Assembly: GCF_018812025.1 (NCBI RefSeq) | Contig: NC_063052.1 | Location: 21,891,968 to 21,955,967, forward strand | Direction of reading: 5' to 3' | Origin: Megalobrama amblycephala | Taxonomy: Eukaryota; Chordata; Actinopteri; Cypriniformes; Xenocyprididae | Length of the DNA: 64,000 bases | Shown: positions 47,231-59,495 of the stretch, piece after piece | Layout of the letters: every line of letters starts with the position of its first letter | How positions within the stretch are numbered: position 1 is the first letter of the stretch | Translations under genes and position numbers: made by a program | The notes under the pieces: model-generated | Seen by the model: the letters and a program-made list of their open reading frames with translations, nothing else | Databases searched by the model: none | Told to the model about the DNA's origin: nothing

Positions 47231-47559
47231 AAAATGACTTAATAAATGATAATGAATAAATAAAATGGGATAAAAAGTCTGACCGGATTAAAAATCTAGG
47301 CCTTGAACCTAGAAATCAACCTAGAAATTTTAGATTTAAAAAAATAGTTTATTGATATACAAGAAAATGAAATTAAAATAAATAAATAAATTATTTGAAT
47401 CTGGAAATTAACCATTTCAACTCTTTTTGGATTTTTTTTTTTTAAATTTGAAATATATAAATATTGAAATAGGAAGAAGAAAAATTAACTACCCTACACT
47501 ATTTCTATATCATGAATCACATGTAAATAAATTTGTAACATTGATCATGTGACTTCTTT

Positions 47560-47720
47560 GTACAGGCAGTCAGATGTTCTTGCTTCCATTGAAGCTCAAG
47601 ATGCCCTTTGATCATGCTGGAGAACATGATCATCAGGTTTTACACAAACTTGTTGAGTTCAAGCAGCTGCTCAAGTGCTGCTGTCATTAAAGCAGAAGAG
47701 AGACAAACCAAATACTAAGA
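47560..47720. mobile_element. Fragment of a mariner-like dispersed repeat
   Basis: CATCAGGTTTTACACAAACT followed by TGTTGAGTTCAAGCAGCTGC and CTGTCATTAAAGC is recognised from memory as internal text of a common fish mariner-like MITE. No ends are seen. It lies just downstream (gene sense) of exon 2. Confidence 0.4.
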
Positions 47721-47856
47721 CATTCTGAAATGTTTATGCTGATAATATAATTCGTAAATAAAATGTATTAAATTACAAAAGGATTCAACATGGAAGCATT
47801 TGTACTAGTGGTTTCAGACTTTCAGTTTTCACTGCATTTATATTCCCACTCCTGAC

Positions 47857-48123
47857 CTGTGCTTCATTCTCCTTCAGTAGCCTGCGGGTACGAGCCCCTC
47901 CCGGGTCATCGGTCAGGTTGAGCATCACCACACTCTTTCTCTCCCAACCGATGAAGGAGCCATCTATCATGCCTTCCACCATGGCCAGGAAATCCTCATA
48001 GCCATGGTGGCGTGTGGTAACCACAGAGAACGCTGTCCAATCAAACTCCTCCAGGACTTCAAAAATGACCTCCAGTTGCAGGCCAGTGGAGCACAAGAAC
48101 TGCAAGTAGACGGAGCCGCTCTC
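47857..48123 (-). CDS. grin2d: GluN2D-like exon 2: amino-terminal domain, first lobe
   Basis: 267-bp phase-0 exon encoding residues 188-276, from ESGSVYLQF to RRLLKENEAQ. LQLEVIFEVLEEFDWTAFSVVTTR is the diagnostic conserved block of the GluN2 amino-terminal domain, followed by GYEDFLAMVEGMIDGSFIGWE. The sequon NLT is at Asn256. The acceptor is CTTTCAG before GAGAGC, and the donor is GCACAG followed by GTCAGG. Joining exon 1 (GREPQ) to ESGSVYLQF reproduces the KEKGSTFLQL region of mammalian GluN2D. Confidence 0.96.
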
Positions 48124-49076
48124 CTGAAAGAATAAGAAAATTTGGGACATAGTAAAACTTTCCAACATAATATTGTGCATAAAGAGAGGCACTTCTGAAA
48201 GGTCATAGCCGGATTCCACTTCCCTTGGTAGCCTAAATTTCTGTTTGTAGTTTTAGATCAGTCGTCTACTCGCCCTTTGTTCCAGATTTCTCATTCATTA
48301 GATGTTTTTTCCTTCCCTCCATTTACCCTCTGCTTCTTACTCATTCAGATCAATACAATCATTCTTAATACCCACACAGCATGACGTAAAGGATTCATTG
48401 CTATTCATAAGCCTGTGTTTCTGGTGACATTAGTGTCCTTGGCTGTTTTAGGATTCGAAACAGTCCATTCGGCCTCGCTTCAGCTCACCTCACTGTCTTT
48501 TTTCCATACCCCGGAAGGTGACCATTCCACTGTACAATCGAGGAGATTTATGACTCTGACATAAAGCCGTATTTCTGATAGTGAAAAATAGCAACGCTTA
48601 GTCTGACACTTGCTAATGCATCATAATCATGATCAAATATATCACGAATGTGGCATGACACCTGTTTTGTGGCTGCTGGTGACACTGGCCATTATATGAG
48701 AAGTGTGCCGCCTTTATAATTGACTTTATTTTTTGAGACGAGCTGAGCTTGACCTCTGTAGATCTTTGAAGAATTATTTGTGGGCAGATGTTTTGTGTAT
48801 CCTGCAGCTGCTAAAACAACACATAAGAGTCAATATTTTAATTGCACCGATGCAAATTACATAGAGGCAAATCATTCATTTCCATGTCAGACTACTTACA
48901 TCTGCATGTAAACAATATGATCTGAAAAAAAAAAGCGTATAGAAAAGCTTATAGCTTATTGAAAACATTTCAAGGGTTTTTTTTATGCCTTTAGAGAAGT
49001 TTACATACATAAATGTAAGTGTGAAGTGCTCGGTGCAATGAGGGGTTTGTGTCTTTACACGCTAAAAACTGCTGGC
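48124..49076. other. Intron 1 sequence next to exon 2, nothing identified
   Basis: Unique-looking DNA without element ends or open frames of interest. Confidence 0.5.
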
Positions 49077-49259
49077 TTAAAGGATTAGTTCACTTCAGAT
49101 TTCAAATTTCCTGATAATTTACTCACTCCCATGTCATCCAAGATGTTTATGTCTTTCTTCAGTCGAAAAGAAATTAAGGTTTTTGAGGAAAACATTCCAG
49201 AATTTGTCTCCATATAGTGGACTTCAACGGCTACCAACGGGGTCCAAATTGCAGTTTAA

Positions 49260-50784
49260 CTCCCTGAGGTCTGAAAACGCGCTGGCGCGTTTTGCAGGTT
49301 TTTTTCACATTGCAGCAAAACAGACTTAAAATATTCCGTCATTTCTTGTCATAGAGACATAAGTAATATATCAATTTAAACTATAGAATGTCTTCTTTTA
49401 TTTGTGTAAACTCAGAGTAAAAACTAAATGTTGTGCTTTTTGCAAAATAAAGAAAACTAAAATGATGCATGATCTGTCCTCTCCCTCTGAACAAAGTTTA
49501 ATCTGATTGTTCTCAGAAAATGAACTATAACTTAGTGAATACTTATCACAAAAAAAATAGACTTATGTCTAAAGACACATTGAAATGTCAGGTTTTAAAT
49601 CATGTAAGTCATATTGAAAACAAAAATTCTGTGTTTATGTAATCTGTTTGAAAAGAGACACATGTCAGAAGTCCGTGATTCAGCTCATTATCCGCTAATG
49701 CGGCCACGCCCACGGAGCCAGCACTATTCAGAGGCAAATTATGAGTCAATACAGGCATACATCATCTCAATCGTGTATTTATTGTCTTGAAAAGTGTTTA
49801 TCTGTATGTAAAAGCCATAGTTAGTGACCTTTGGAAGACATGCCGTTAGTTCCTGATATGTCCTCTTCTTCTTTAGAATAATTTGTGGACTAAATGTGCA
49901 CAGAGAGCGCCCTCCGGCTGCAAGTATGAATTGAAAACACCATTCCTGAAATGTCATCTTCTTCTTTAAAATAATTTGTGGACTAAAGGTGTACAGAGTG
50001 CCCTCCGGCTGCAAGTATGAATTGAAAACACCAGCGCTCATAGTTATGACAATGAATATAGAATAAATATAACTCCTCTGTATAGAATATTGACATAAAC
50101 ATACGAGAATCCATCAATATTTCTCCAAATGTGAATGCTTTTAAACTAAAAACCTATATTCAGACTCTTTGCATCACAGAAATACATTATATTTTAAAGA
50201 ATATAATAGAATACCATTATTTTAAATTGAGCTGAGACATGATTACAGAGGTTTTTTTCACAGCCTACCTGACTGAAAGGCCTCATTATTATGCAGCACC
50301 GTTAGAGGTTCTTTATGCGATTCTTTTGTCTTCTAAGGTGTAAATGAGCCATTATTCATGATGATTCACGCCTCCACGCATACTGTGTTTCTTGACAAAA
50401 AGTGTCTTACAAAAACTAAATTAATATATTGTTTTAAATGAACAAGTAGGCATTATAATTTTTACATAATTTTGAAGCAAAAACTCTAGCCTACAACCTC
50501 CAATACCCAAAAGTCTTGTAAACACAGATTTAATATATATTTTTGGCCTTATTTCAGTGAGTTAATTTTTTTGTTTTTTCAATAACCACGCATAAATGTT
50601 ATTCTTTCAAAAACACAAACATGTGCATACATGTTCCTCACATATTATGGTAGCCTAGTTTGTGCTGAATACAGTGTAATGACACCTTTGTCATTAATAT
50701 GTTTATGAACAACTGAAAAAAGCACAAATGTCAGGGCATGTCAAAACTTCTCCAGGCCCCAAATCAGCCTCAGACTCCAGAGGG
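49260..50784. mobile_element. Nested TTAA element, 1.5 kb
   Basis: Ends CTCCCTGAGGTCTGA and, on the minus strand, CCCTCTGGAGTCTGA are imperfect inverted repeats flanked by TTAA (49256-49259 and 50785-50788). Removing the element and one TTAA rejoins the surrounding repeat as GCAGTTTAAATGCAGC, which is what I remember of the intact family. Confidence 0.88.
49851..50035. repeat. 93-bp tandem duplication
   Basis: Two copies of a unit starting TCCTGA and containing CTTCTTCTTTA, AATAATTTGTGGACTAAA and CCCTCCGGCTGCAAGTATGA, inside the nested TTAA element. The copies differ by small substitutions and indels. Confidence 0.9.
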
Positions 50785-50934
50785 TTAAATGCAGCTTCAA
50801 AGGGTGATCCCAGCTGAGGAATAAGGGTTTTATCTAGTGAAATGATTGGTCATTTTCTAAAAAAATTAAAATTCTATACTTTTTTTTACCACAAATGCCC
50901 GCCTTGCACTAGCTCTGCAATGCGCCAGGCATTA

Positions 50935-51383
50935 AGGCAGGAACACACCAAGCCAACACAGATGAACTAGTGGCGATGAAAGTAGACCGCGGGATTGGCT
51001 CACGTCGGCAGTGTCTGGGTCCAAAGTTGCCCTGACACACCAAACCGACACTCAGCAGCCGACGACCAAGTAGCGCGTCCGTACTGCACCTGCATAAGAT
51101 GAAATGCCTTTCTGTACCAGCAGGTGGCAGTAGCTGAACAGCCAATCAGAATGATCAGATGGCCCGACGGACCAACAAACTCCGACGCCAATTCAATGTG
51201 GAATAGGCCGAAAAACTTCAGCCAATGGTGCGAAACACACTGAGAAAACCGATGAACAAAAACCGATGAACAAAAACTGTCAGACGGCTGACCGTCGGTG
51301 TTACGACCCAGATTAGGGACCAATATAAAAGCAATTCAAAAGAAGTTATAAGCAAAATTCGCAATTAATGTGTGTTCCTGTCT
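50935..51383. mobile_element. PIF/Harbinger-like MITE, 449 bp
   Basis: Inverted ends AGGCAGGAACACACC and AGACAGGAACACACA (minus strand) are flanked by TTA trinucleotides (50932-50934 and 51384-51386), the usual Harbinger target. The CpG-rich interior contains CCGACACTCAGCAGCCGACG. It sits in the right half of the 49081 element. Confidence 0.8.
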
Positions 51384-51861
51384 TTAGACTAAGTTAAATG
51401 GCCTTTACAAAAAAAAAAAAAAGTAAAAGATGTCAGACGATGAAGTTGGAGGAGAAAATGAGTTTTTCGCCAAACTGCGGTACTTCCGCCTACATCACGC
51501 ATGACCTTTCCAATGTGATTATGTAATGTGTGGCGAATCACAGAGATAGCGCAAGACAAGCATTTGTGGTTAAAACGTATATAAATTGTATTTTTTTTTT
51601 AGAAAATGACCAATGGTTACGCTAGATAAGACTCTTATTCCTCGTCTGGGATCGTGCAGAGCCCTTTGAATCTGCAGTGAAACCGCAATTTGGACCTTCA
51701 ACTCGTTGGTAGCCGTTGAAGTCCACTATATGAAAAAAAACCCTGGAATGTTTCCCATAATTTCTTTTCAACTGAAGAAAGAAAGACATAAACATCTTGG
51801 ATGTCATGGGGGCGAGTAAATTACCAGGAAATTTTAATTCTGAAGTGAACTAATCCTTTAA

Positions 51862-52115
51862 AACGCCTGCTTTTTCTACACCAAAATATCAAGTCTCAAC
51901 AATATACCTATTTCTGCTTAACTTCACTTTAGTTTGGACTAATTTCATTTGCTAGAGTTGCTAGGTTTCCACAAGCGTAAACATACATAGTGTCTGAGCG
52001 AGTGAAAAGATATACAAGATGGCCCCCAATGGAAGTGATCTCCAATGTCTGACACAAGGATTACGTAAGGTAAAGCTGTTTTTTTCTCTCTCTCTCTCTC
52101 TTATTGACATCCCTT
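51862..52115. other. Intron 1 sequence with a short (TC)n
   Basis: A TC run occupies about 52085-52102. Nothing else is seen. Confidence 0.5.
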
Positions 52116-52267
52116 CCCACATGGAAAAAACCTATATAAACATATATGTTTCAATATAGGTTTTGATATAGGTTTTACATATATGTGACATATATAAAAT
52201 TGGCCGTTTTCCTATATTATATGTACATATATGTACATATATGCACACATATATGTACACATATATG

Positions 52268-52317
<50 letters not shown>

Positions 52318-52428
52318 TGTACACATAATATAGGAAAACGGCCAATTTTATATATGTCACATATATTAAAAACCTATATCAAACCTATATTGAAACATAT
52401 ATGTTTATATAGGTTTTTTCCATGTGGG
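52116..52428. mobile_element. AT-rich foldback element with near-perfect arms
   Basis: CCCACATGGAAAAAACCTAT at the left and ATAGGTTTTTTCCATGTGGG at the right start arms of about 120 bp. The arms stay almost perfectly complementary through ATTGGCCGTTTTCCTATATT and its complement. The centre is (TA)n and CATATATG repeats. No clear target duplication is visible. Confidence 0.88.
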
Positions 52429-52929
52429 ACCAATTTCACGTGTTCGTGTAGCGGTGTGTTTTCTGCGTTGTGTCGTAATCAAAGACAGACTGCGAAAAAT
52501 CTTGCCATCAGGTCCTCACTTTATTCTGTATAACACAAATGGCAATATATGAGGACTTGTGCAGCATACAAACAGCATGCGGCAGCAACGCACAACGCTG
52601 AGAAAGAGAGATATTAAAAGTAACTTAAGTAAAGAAAAATAATCAACGAAACATCTGAATGTACATCACAGAGGGGTTTTGGATTACAATCATACAAATA
52701 TATCATGTGAATTCAGCTGTTACATGAAACATGGCCTCAATTGAATCACCGCAAAAACTTTGTGCGACCTACCGCTGTGATGTCTCATGCAGACTTTTTT
52801 CGTTAATTCTTAGTTTTTGCCTTGATAATAGAAAATATGAGCTAGGCATCATGTATGACAGTCAAAAATGAGATATGAGCTACAAAATGACCAGATCCTG
52901 CCATTAGCTATATAGAAGACATATCTTGT

Positions 52930-53219
52930 ATGTATAGGGCATATATATGGATATGAAGAAGCAATACAGGAGACCTATATTTCCTGTATATGCACATATA
53001 TGCACCTCAATTTTGCCTATATGTGGCATATATACACATATATGCAGTATATATACGCATATATGCAGCATATATATAGCATATATGCAGTATATATGCG
53101 CATATATGCAGCATATATATTATCATATATGTGCATATATGCAGCATATTTGTACATATACACTGCATATAGGTTTCATATATGCGCATATATCCACATA
53201 TAGGTTCTTTCCATGTGGG
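52930..53219. repeat. Degenerate CATATATGCAG repeats ending in the same terminus
   Basis: Units such as GCATATATGCAG recur about every 12-24 bases between 52985 and 53200. They form a largely self-complementary tract. The segment ends in AGGTTCTTTCCATGTGGG, the same right terminus as the foldback at 52116. No matching left terminus lies nearby. Confidence 0.8.
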
Positions 53220-54637
53220 TTTATAAACATGAATATTAGCTTAGTGTTTCATACATTAAACTGGATTTAATCACATCTTTGCAAGTCTATAATATATTGA
53301 CTCCTTGGATGTCTTTTCACAGATGTACTAATGTACTGGCTTAGCTCCTTAAAGCCCTACAATAAAAAAGGTATTATTATTTAATATGATTTTATTAAAT
53401 GACACTATTTTGAAATAGCAAGTTGTCAATTTTATCTAAAATACATGATTGGCCTTTTCAAGTTTCTTTATAGATTTATATAATTATCAAACTAACCATT
53501 TTATGAGGTAAAATCAATGCAGAATTTGAGTCAAAATGAGCTACCATCTGTGTTAAACGTGTAACCCAGCACGCTGGGTTAAATGAGCACCCCAACTTGT
53601 CAGATAAGATTAACACAGCATGTCTTCTGACTATTATTTATTTACCCAATAGTGTGTTTAAAGACTACTAAAATTGGCTTGCTTTTTTTGAGAATAGACC
53701 TCTGAAATAATGATCACAACAAAATAACAGTCATGACAACTACAAACAACTTGTTAACTCGCTGATGTTAAGTTTTTCTTCATCTAGAACAGCTTTTGCA
53801 TGTTACAAACACTTCATATGCAAATAAAATCTCAATTAACTCCACAGTACTTTTCCCATATGAATAATTTCCCCCTAGGCGTTACCTTGGCAATCTGGCA
53901 GATTTTTTTTTTGTTTCATAATTACACTTTCGACTGTTAGTTTAGTCATGATACATACCTGTAAAATGTAAGCAGAGGAATTTTTAACATCTGTCAACAA
54001 GACAATCAGCATGCATTCCAACATGCTCATTACAATACAACTGCCTCAACCATGCAAAACAAGAGTTCATACTGTGTGACCAAAGGATAAAGCCAGGCTA
54101 TTACACTGAGTCTTTCAAATAATAACCAGACAGAGGAGCCGCAAACCTGATGAGCACAAAAATGTCACGACTGCAGAGTAGCATTAACCAAGCATAAAGG
54201 CTCACCTCCGCTCTATATTTAAATGAAGACCAGCTTGTAAAAGCTGAAAGAGCTTACAGTAGTACTGTAACTTGCAGCAGTGAAGCACTTAAATGGGTCA
54301 GGTTACATTTTCCACAGGACTACATTTCCTTCAACTTCGTATTGGAATCAAATACCTTGATAAATTTGATGCACTAAAATTGGAGCAGGCATATATATCT
54401 TTTATTATATTTTACTGAGAGCAAGATGGGGGAGAGAGTCATCTCGAAACCTCAGAACCGTATGAAAAATTGATAACATAAATTAAATGATAATTATAAT
54501 TTATTGCGATTTTACAGGTTTTATAATTATTTATATGAATATGTAGGCTAATAATAATAATACTACCATATTTAATATCTTGATAAATACTATCCTGACC
54601 AATAACACTGCCATAGATTATAAATATTTATTATTAT
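53220..54637. other. Intron 1 sequence, AT-rich
   Basis: A perfect short stem AACCCAGC/GCTGGGTT lies at 53563-53580. Otherwise nothing is identified. Confidence 0.5.
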
Positions 54638-54670
<33 letters not shown>

Positions 54671-54673
54671 CAG
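54638..54673. repeat. (TAG)n microsatellite
   Basis: About eleven TAG trinucleotides. Confidence 0.93.
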
Positions 54674-54696
54674 CTTTCCTCCTTTTAAACTTGCAT

Positions 54697-54885
54697 TTGC
54701 TTAAAACTAAAGAAATATGCAATTCTCATTTCTTTTTCATTGTTTTTACAGAAGGAGAATGAGTGCCTGAGGTGTTTGTGTTTTCAAAAGAATCCCAGTA
54801 CTAACAGGCTTCAGTTTCTTCTGATGCTGCAGCTTTCATTTGGCTAAAATCAATCTACATTGAACACTTGAAACTAGATTTGCTG
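54697..54885 (+). repeat. Direct repeat, copy 1 (about 185 bp)
   Basis: Begins TGCTTAAAACTAAAGAAATA and includes GTGCCTGAGGTGTTTGTGTT and CAATCTACATTGAACACTTG. It recurs 1045 bp further on with scattered substitutions. Confidence 0.88.
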
Positions 54886-55741
54886 CATACATCAAATGCA
54901 TTGCAGGTGGGAAGGTTTAGATTAAATTGCAAAACAATATATAGTATATTAAACACTACTAAACTAATTTCAGCTCTAAATTACCTCAGATGTAAATCTA
55001 TATGTGCTAATGAAGTACCTTCTGTTAGTGATTACATTTTGTACATAGAGAAATGGAACAGCCTGCTCTGCATCCTCTCAGCAATCAAACCAAACACATC
55101 ATATTTTTGGAAACGTATAGATCAAGTCTATATTGGTAAGAATATCAAAATCAATTTTCATTTTTTCCCCTCTAAAATGACCTATTTGAAAGAGACGGGA
55201 AACATTTTTTTTATTTGAACTCTATTGTTTAAGCAGTGAAAGTTTAGATGCATTTGTGCCAATTTCTCATACATTTCACATATTGATATATGAAGAGTCC
55301 AGCGATCTAAATGGCCTGCCTTCCTTGAGGAACACTTCAACAGCCATTAATATAATCTTTTTAACATTTGCCCACTTATAATCAGAGGTCACAGCCTTTG
55401 AAATTACTTGAATTCACAATGACACATTTAGCGCAGTTGCTAGGGAGATTCGAAAGACTTCAGGATATATGGCAGAGTTGCATGAATGTCACACAGTTTA
55501 TAGCGTAGCATGCACCATAATTGTGTAGCGTCCAAATCCTGCTGGTTTTATATGTGTTGCACTAGAGTTGAACCAGAAGTAGTGCATGTGCTAGCTTGTG
55601 CCCCTGAGACGGCAATAATCGTCTGTACAGCATTATGTGCCATATTGAGGTCCAGATGGACTAAGTGGTGCATTTTATTTTATTTTATTCAAAAGCTTTC
55701 AGAGAATAAAATGGACCCTGGAAGGCTTTGTTTACCAAAAT
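54886..55741. other. Sequence between the two direct repeats
   Basis: AT-rich, with an open frame of 116 codons at 54868-55218 that lacks recognisable domains. No element ends are found. Confidence 0.45.
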
Positions 55742-55925
55742 CTGCTTGAAACTTAAGAAATATGCAATTCTAGTTTCTTTTTCATTGTTTTTGGGGGAGT
55801 GGGTGCCTGAGGTGTTTGTGTTTTCAAAAGAATTCCAGTACTAACAGACTTCAGTCTCTTCTGATTCCGCAGCTTTGATTCGACTGAAATCAATCTACAT
55901 TGAACACTTGAAAATGGATTTTCAA
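55742..55925 (+). repeat. Direct repeat, copy 2
   Basis: Begins TGCTTGAAACTTAAGAAATA and matches copy 1 over its full length. The difference is concentrated in one short block (GGGGGAGTGGG where copy 1 has ACAGAAGGAGAATGAG). Confidence 0.88.
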
Positions 55926-57006
55926 CATCAGATTTCGAAGCTCATGCAGAGGATGCAAAGTGGCAAAATCTACTTTCTTCTCGCACCAGAATATTTAACC
56001 ACATTATGTAATTAATTACTGTCCTAATTAAACCAGTTAAGTGACTCCTTTGTGCCATGCTCTGGTTGGCGGTTTGTGAAGTGGTAAAGAAAGTCTCTGG
56101 AGACATGCTCTGCGAAAGAGAGTTAACTCCATGACTCCAAACCCACGCTCTCACCAATCCACAACACATGAGCCTTTCTAAATGTAGTTAATTAAAGCCT
56201 AAGCAAGCAAATGAAAAAGTAATGTAATATTTTTCACAGGAGAGAAATATGCTGGCAGAGAGGATGTCTCCAGAGTGTGAATAAAACAACACAGGTAGCC
56301 TGAAACTTATTTGAGTTTAATTGGTCATCTTAATTATGCTGAAATTGTATTAAGTGGTAGGACACGGTGAATTTTTAGCGCACTGTCACATGCGAGTGGA
56401 AGATACTGGTTACTGCAGAATGAATAATTTAAGTAGGGATTTTTACAAACAAGCCTAGGCGGTGTTTGTTCAAATGAAGGAAAAAAGTTTGAGACAGACT
56501 GAGATTTTAAATATTGTAAATCCAGGGCATGAGTTGACAGCATGAGGCTTAAGTGACAAAAGAAACCTTCAAAAGGCCTCTGACTGAGTCATTTCTGAAC
56601 ATAATAGTTGTACCAGGTGCGTTTGTGTACGAGTAACACTTGCACACTGTAATCACAGAGCGGGCACAAAACACTACATACATACCATCTTCACATGATT
56701 TTCAGTTGCTGATGGAACCTTACTATAAAAAAATACAATGCCATTTTAATACATAGTAGCTGTTTTTGTTAGAATGCATTGAATCAAATCCTGACAATCA
56801 CTAAAATGTGTTCTGAAATATCCCACCTGTCTTTGTGACAGCCCTAGGCTCTATAAACATATGGGAGTGGCCCACACTTTTTCAGTCAATCAGAAATGCT
56901 CTCTTGCACCTGACATTCTGACAACTTTGGAGGGTAAAAGTGACAATTTTCTCAACTTATGGTCAAATGGAGCATCACTTTCGCAAACCCTTGCATTTTT
57001 CCTCGA
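55926..57006. other. Intron 1 sequence, nothing identified
   Basis: No exon, element end or coding frame of interest is seen. Confidence 0.5.
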
Positions 57007-57125
57007 TGTTAGGGGTGTTCAATCCCAGCTTCAGTCCCAATTAATTACCAACTAATCAAGGCCTTACTATGCATACTAGAAACTTCCAGGCAGGTGTTTT
57101 GAAGCAAGTTGGAGCTAAACTCTGT
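57007..57125. repeat. Common fish dispersed repeat fragment
   Basis: ACTAATCAAGGCCTTACTAT, AAACTTCCAGGCAGGTGTTT and TTGGAGCTAAACTCTG follow each other as in a very common fish repeat I recall; about 120 bp is present. Confidence 0.6.
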
Positions 57126-57770
57126 CAATCGGATTACAAGTGGATGACTCTAAATACAGGTGTAAACAGGCTCTAAAATGTTTTGAGCTTGTCTACTTCC
57201 GACCACTTCCAGTCAGAGCTCGTCGAAAAAGCATTCAACCGGATTGCTTTCGTAGTGCAGATGCTAATGTGGCCATTCAATCGAACAGCCACAAAAAACA
57301 GCATACTCTCCACCAAGTGACCTAACGCATAAATGCACTAGACAAACGGGATTTAAACTTCGTTGAGTGAAGACCCATGTTTGGTTTGAAGACAAAAAAA
57401 AAATGTACCAAGCACAATGTTCTCTCACCATCCCTGATTTCTAACACGCACTCACCATTCGGCGATGTCTTGCAGCTATCAGAGCGGAAATGAAAGCTGT
57501 TGCTCTCCATATGTTTTTCTGTCATCTCCGGTCGCGTTTATATGTAAATTGCATGAGCTTATTTCGTTCATTAGATCGAAAGACCTGAAAAAGCCCATAC
57601 ATTTACCCATTTATACACAGACCCTCCCCTCCAAGTAATCAGGACAGAAGTGGTTGAAAGAGGACAACAGAGATAGATTAAAACACCAGGTGTAAACGGG
57701 AATGGGTCTCCCTCGTCTATGCCATCCAAATCTTAATACAAGGTGTAAACATTGCCCATGCCAATATGAC
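57126..57770. repeat. Possible MITE with AGGTGTAAAC motifs
   Basis: AGGTGTAAAC occurs at 57160, 57689 and 57740 and the interior is richer in CpG than its surroundings. This suggests an element of about 600 bp, but I could not fix its ends. Confidence 0.35.
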
Positions 57771-59495
57771 ATACATTCTAGTGTGTATAGGCATCGTAAC
57801 TCAAAATGTAATTACCATAATATTGGTCAAATATTTGACTATTGTGCACAGGCCTCTTACACAACATTTTGCTGTTTACTGCCTATTTATTGTTTAAAAA
57901 ACCCCGGCTGACCTGTATTGTTGACTAATGCTTAATACTTTGAATAATTACCCACTGTTTTGCTAAAATTAGAAGAGGCATATCTGGGAGACAGCTCAGT
58001 GCTTTTCCAGGCCGCTGAGAGCAGTGTACATAGAGAGGACAACTGAGGTCATGGCTGAAAAATGACCAAATACCATTACATCTCTGAGGGAAAGTGTTAT
58101 TGTGCATTCCAGAAAAAAAAAGAATTAGGTCTAAAGAAAATGGTAATGAGCTTTCGTTTATTTCTATTAGACTAGATCAGGGTTTGTTAGTCCAGTTAGG
58201 TACATGTCGTAACAAAAAAGCATCTACAAAAAGCATCTTTCTCCATTCATGCCAATTTAAAAGTAACTGAGGAAATACATTTTTTATATATTATAGAAAT
58301 TTTACCCATGACCAATATGTTTTAAAAGGGCTCTTAAAAGCGTCAAATTAACTTTTTTCACATCAGAGCTCAGAATAGTCGCTAACGAATAGCTTGTGAC
58401 TGTGCACGTTCGCTTAATGTCATTAGCCAATCAGTTGTGTCATGATGTCATATTTACATATTTACATACTGGCTGCAGAACTGATGGCTACATCCACAGA
58501 CCCTTTTCACAGACTGTCATGCATTTCCGCAATGATTAATATTGTAAATCTATCATGTTTTTTATATTTTCATCTTTTAAAAATGTAATCCTATGGGCCA
58601 ATTTCTCAAAAATCGGAAATTATGTCACCACTGTATAAAATTATTTCCACTACTGGTCTGCAGCTATTACATTAGTATGCTCTTTTCTCAAACATTGCTT
58701 TTTACCTTTTCTTTTTTGCCTGTTTTGCAAGTTGCTGAACTAAAATCCACAAAGAATTAATTTGTACTTGTTTATAGCTAAACAGCCACACAGATTGTGC
58801 TCAAATTTACCGGCGGGTGGTTTTAATTCACCGGCTGTCGTGTCACAGAATGTTATCATTCAGTAATTCCCCTGCTCGTATCACCACATGATGATCATTT
58901 GTTCATATAAAAAACAAAATCCACAATATTCATATGCAAATTTGCATTAATCTATAAGCAGAGCAACTGTACGCTGTGCAACAGCAACAATACACATCGC
59001 GAAAAATACTTTTTACATGCAGTGTGATAATGTAAAGTCACATCAAACAGAATGATATAACCAATAAGCACCATCATTTTGAAAAAGTTCTTAAACTCTA
59101 CTCTTAATTAGAGCTTTATAGTCCCACCAATAAATCACCAAGACATTTCATGATGTTTAATTCGTACAAAGACTTTTATTCCCAAACTAGTTCTTGTTAG
59201 GCTCAGCCATCGCTGTTACCGGAAACAAGTTTACCCAGCGCGGGTCAATCCGGAAGCTTGAAATTCGCCTATTGTGGATTTTTCTTTTGCTATTGATGCA
59301 AATGGGAACACAAAAATTATGTTTGTTGTAGTTTCGGTTTCCCACTACAGAAGTTTACCTAACTATGACAGCTTCTGCTTCTGAGACCCTGGAAATGTCA
59401 GTTTTGCACAATTTCCAAAATTGCCAATTCCATTCTCACAAATTCATGAAGAACCATTCAATTTAAGAATCTTATGAATGAATCTTAACTCTTAC
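57771..59495. other. 5' part of intron 1, nothing identified
   Basis: AT-rich intron following exon 1. No further exon is supported and no element ends were found. Confidence 0.5.

Larger units (their letters stand above)
49081..51857. mobile_element. Long-TIR TTAA element (host of two insertions)
   Basis: Left end AGGATTAGTTCACTTCAGAT and right end GAAGTGAACTAATCCT are inverted and flanked by TTAA (49077-49080 and 51858-51861). The arms continue to pair for over 170 bp: CCAAGATGTTTATGTC on the left pairs with GACATAAACATCTTGG on the right, and CATATAGTGGACTTCAACGG pairs with GTTGAAGTCCACTATATG. Its own centre is interrupted by the elements at 49260 and 50935. Confidence 0.93.

Noticed and set aside
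54868..55218. 116-codon open frame in intron 1
   Set aside because: No recognisable motif, AT-driven codon content, and it lies in an intron; kept only as a note under the direct repeats.
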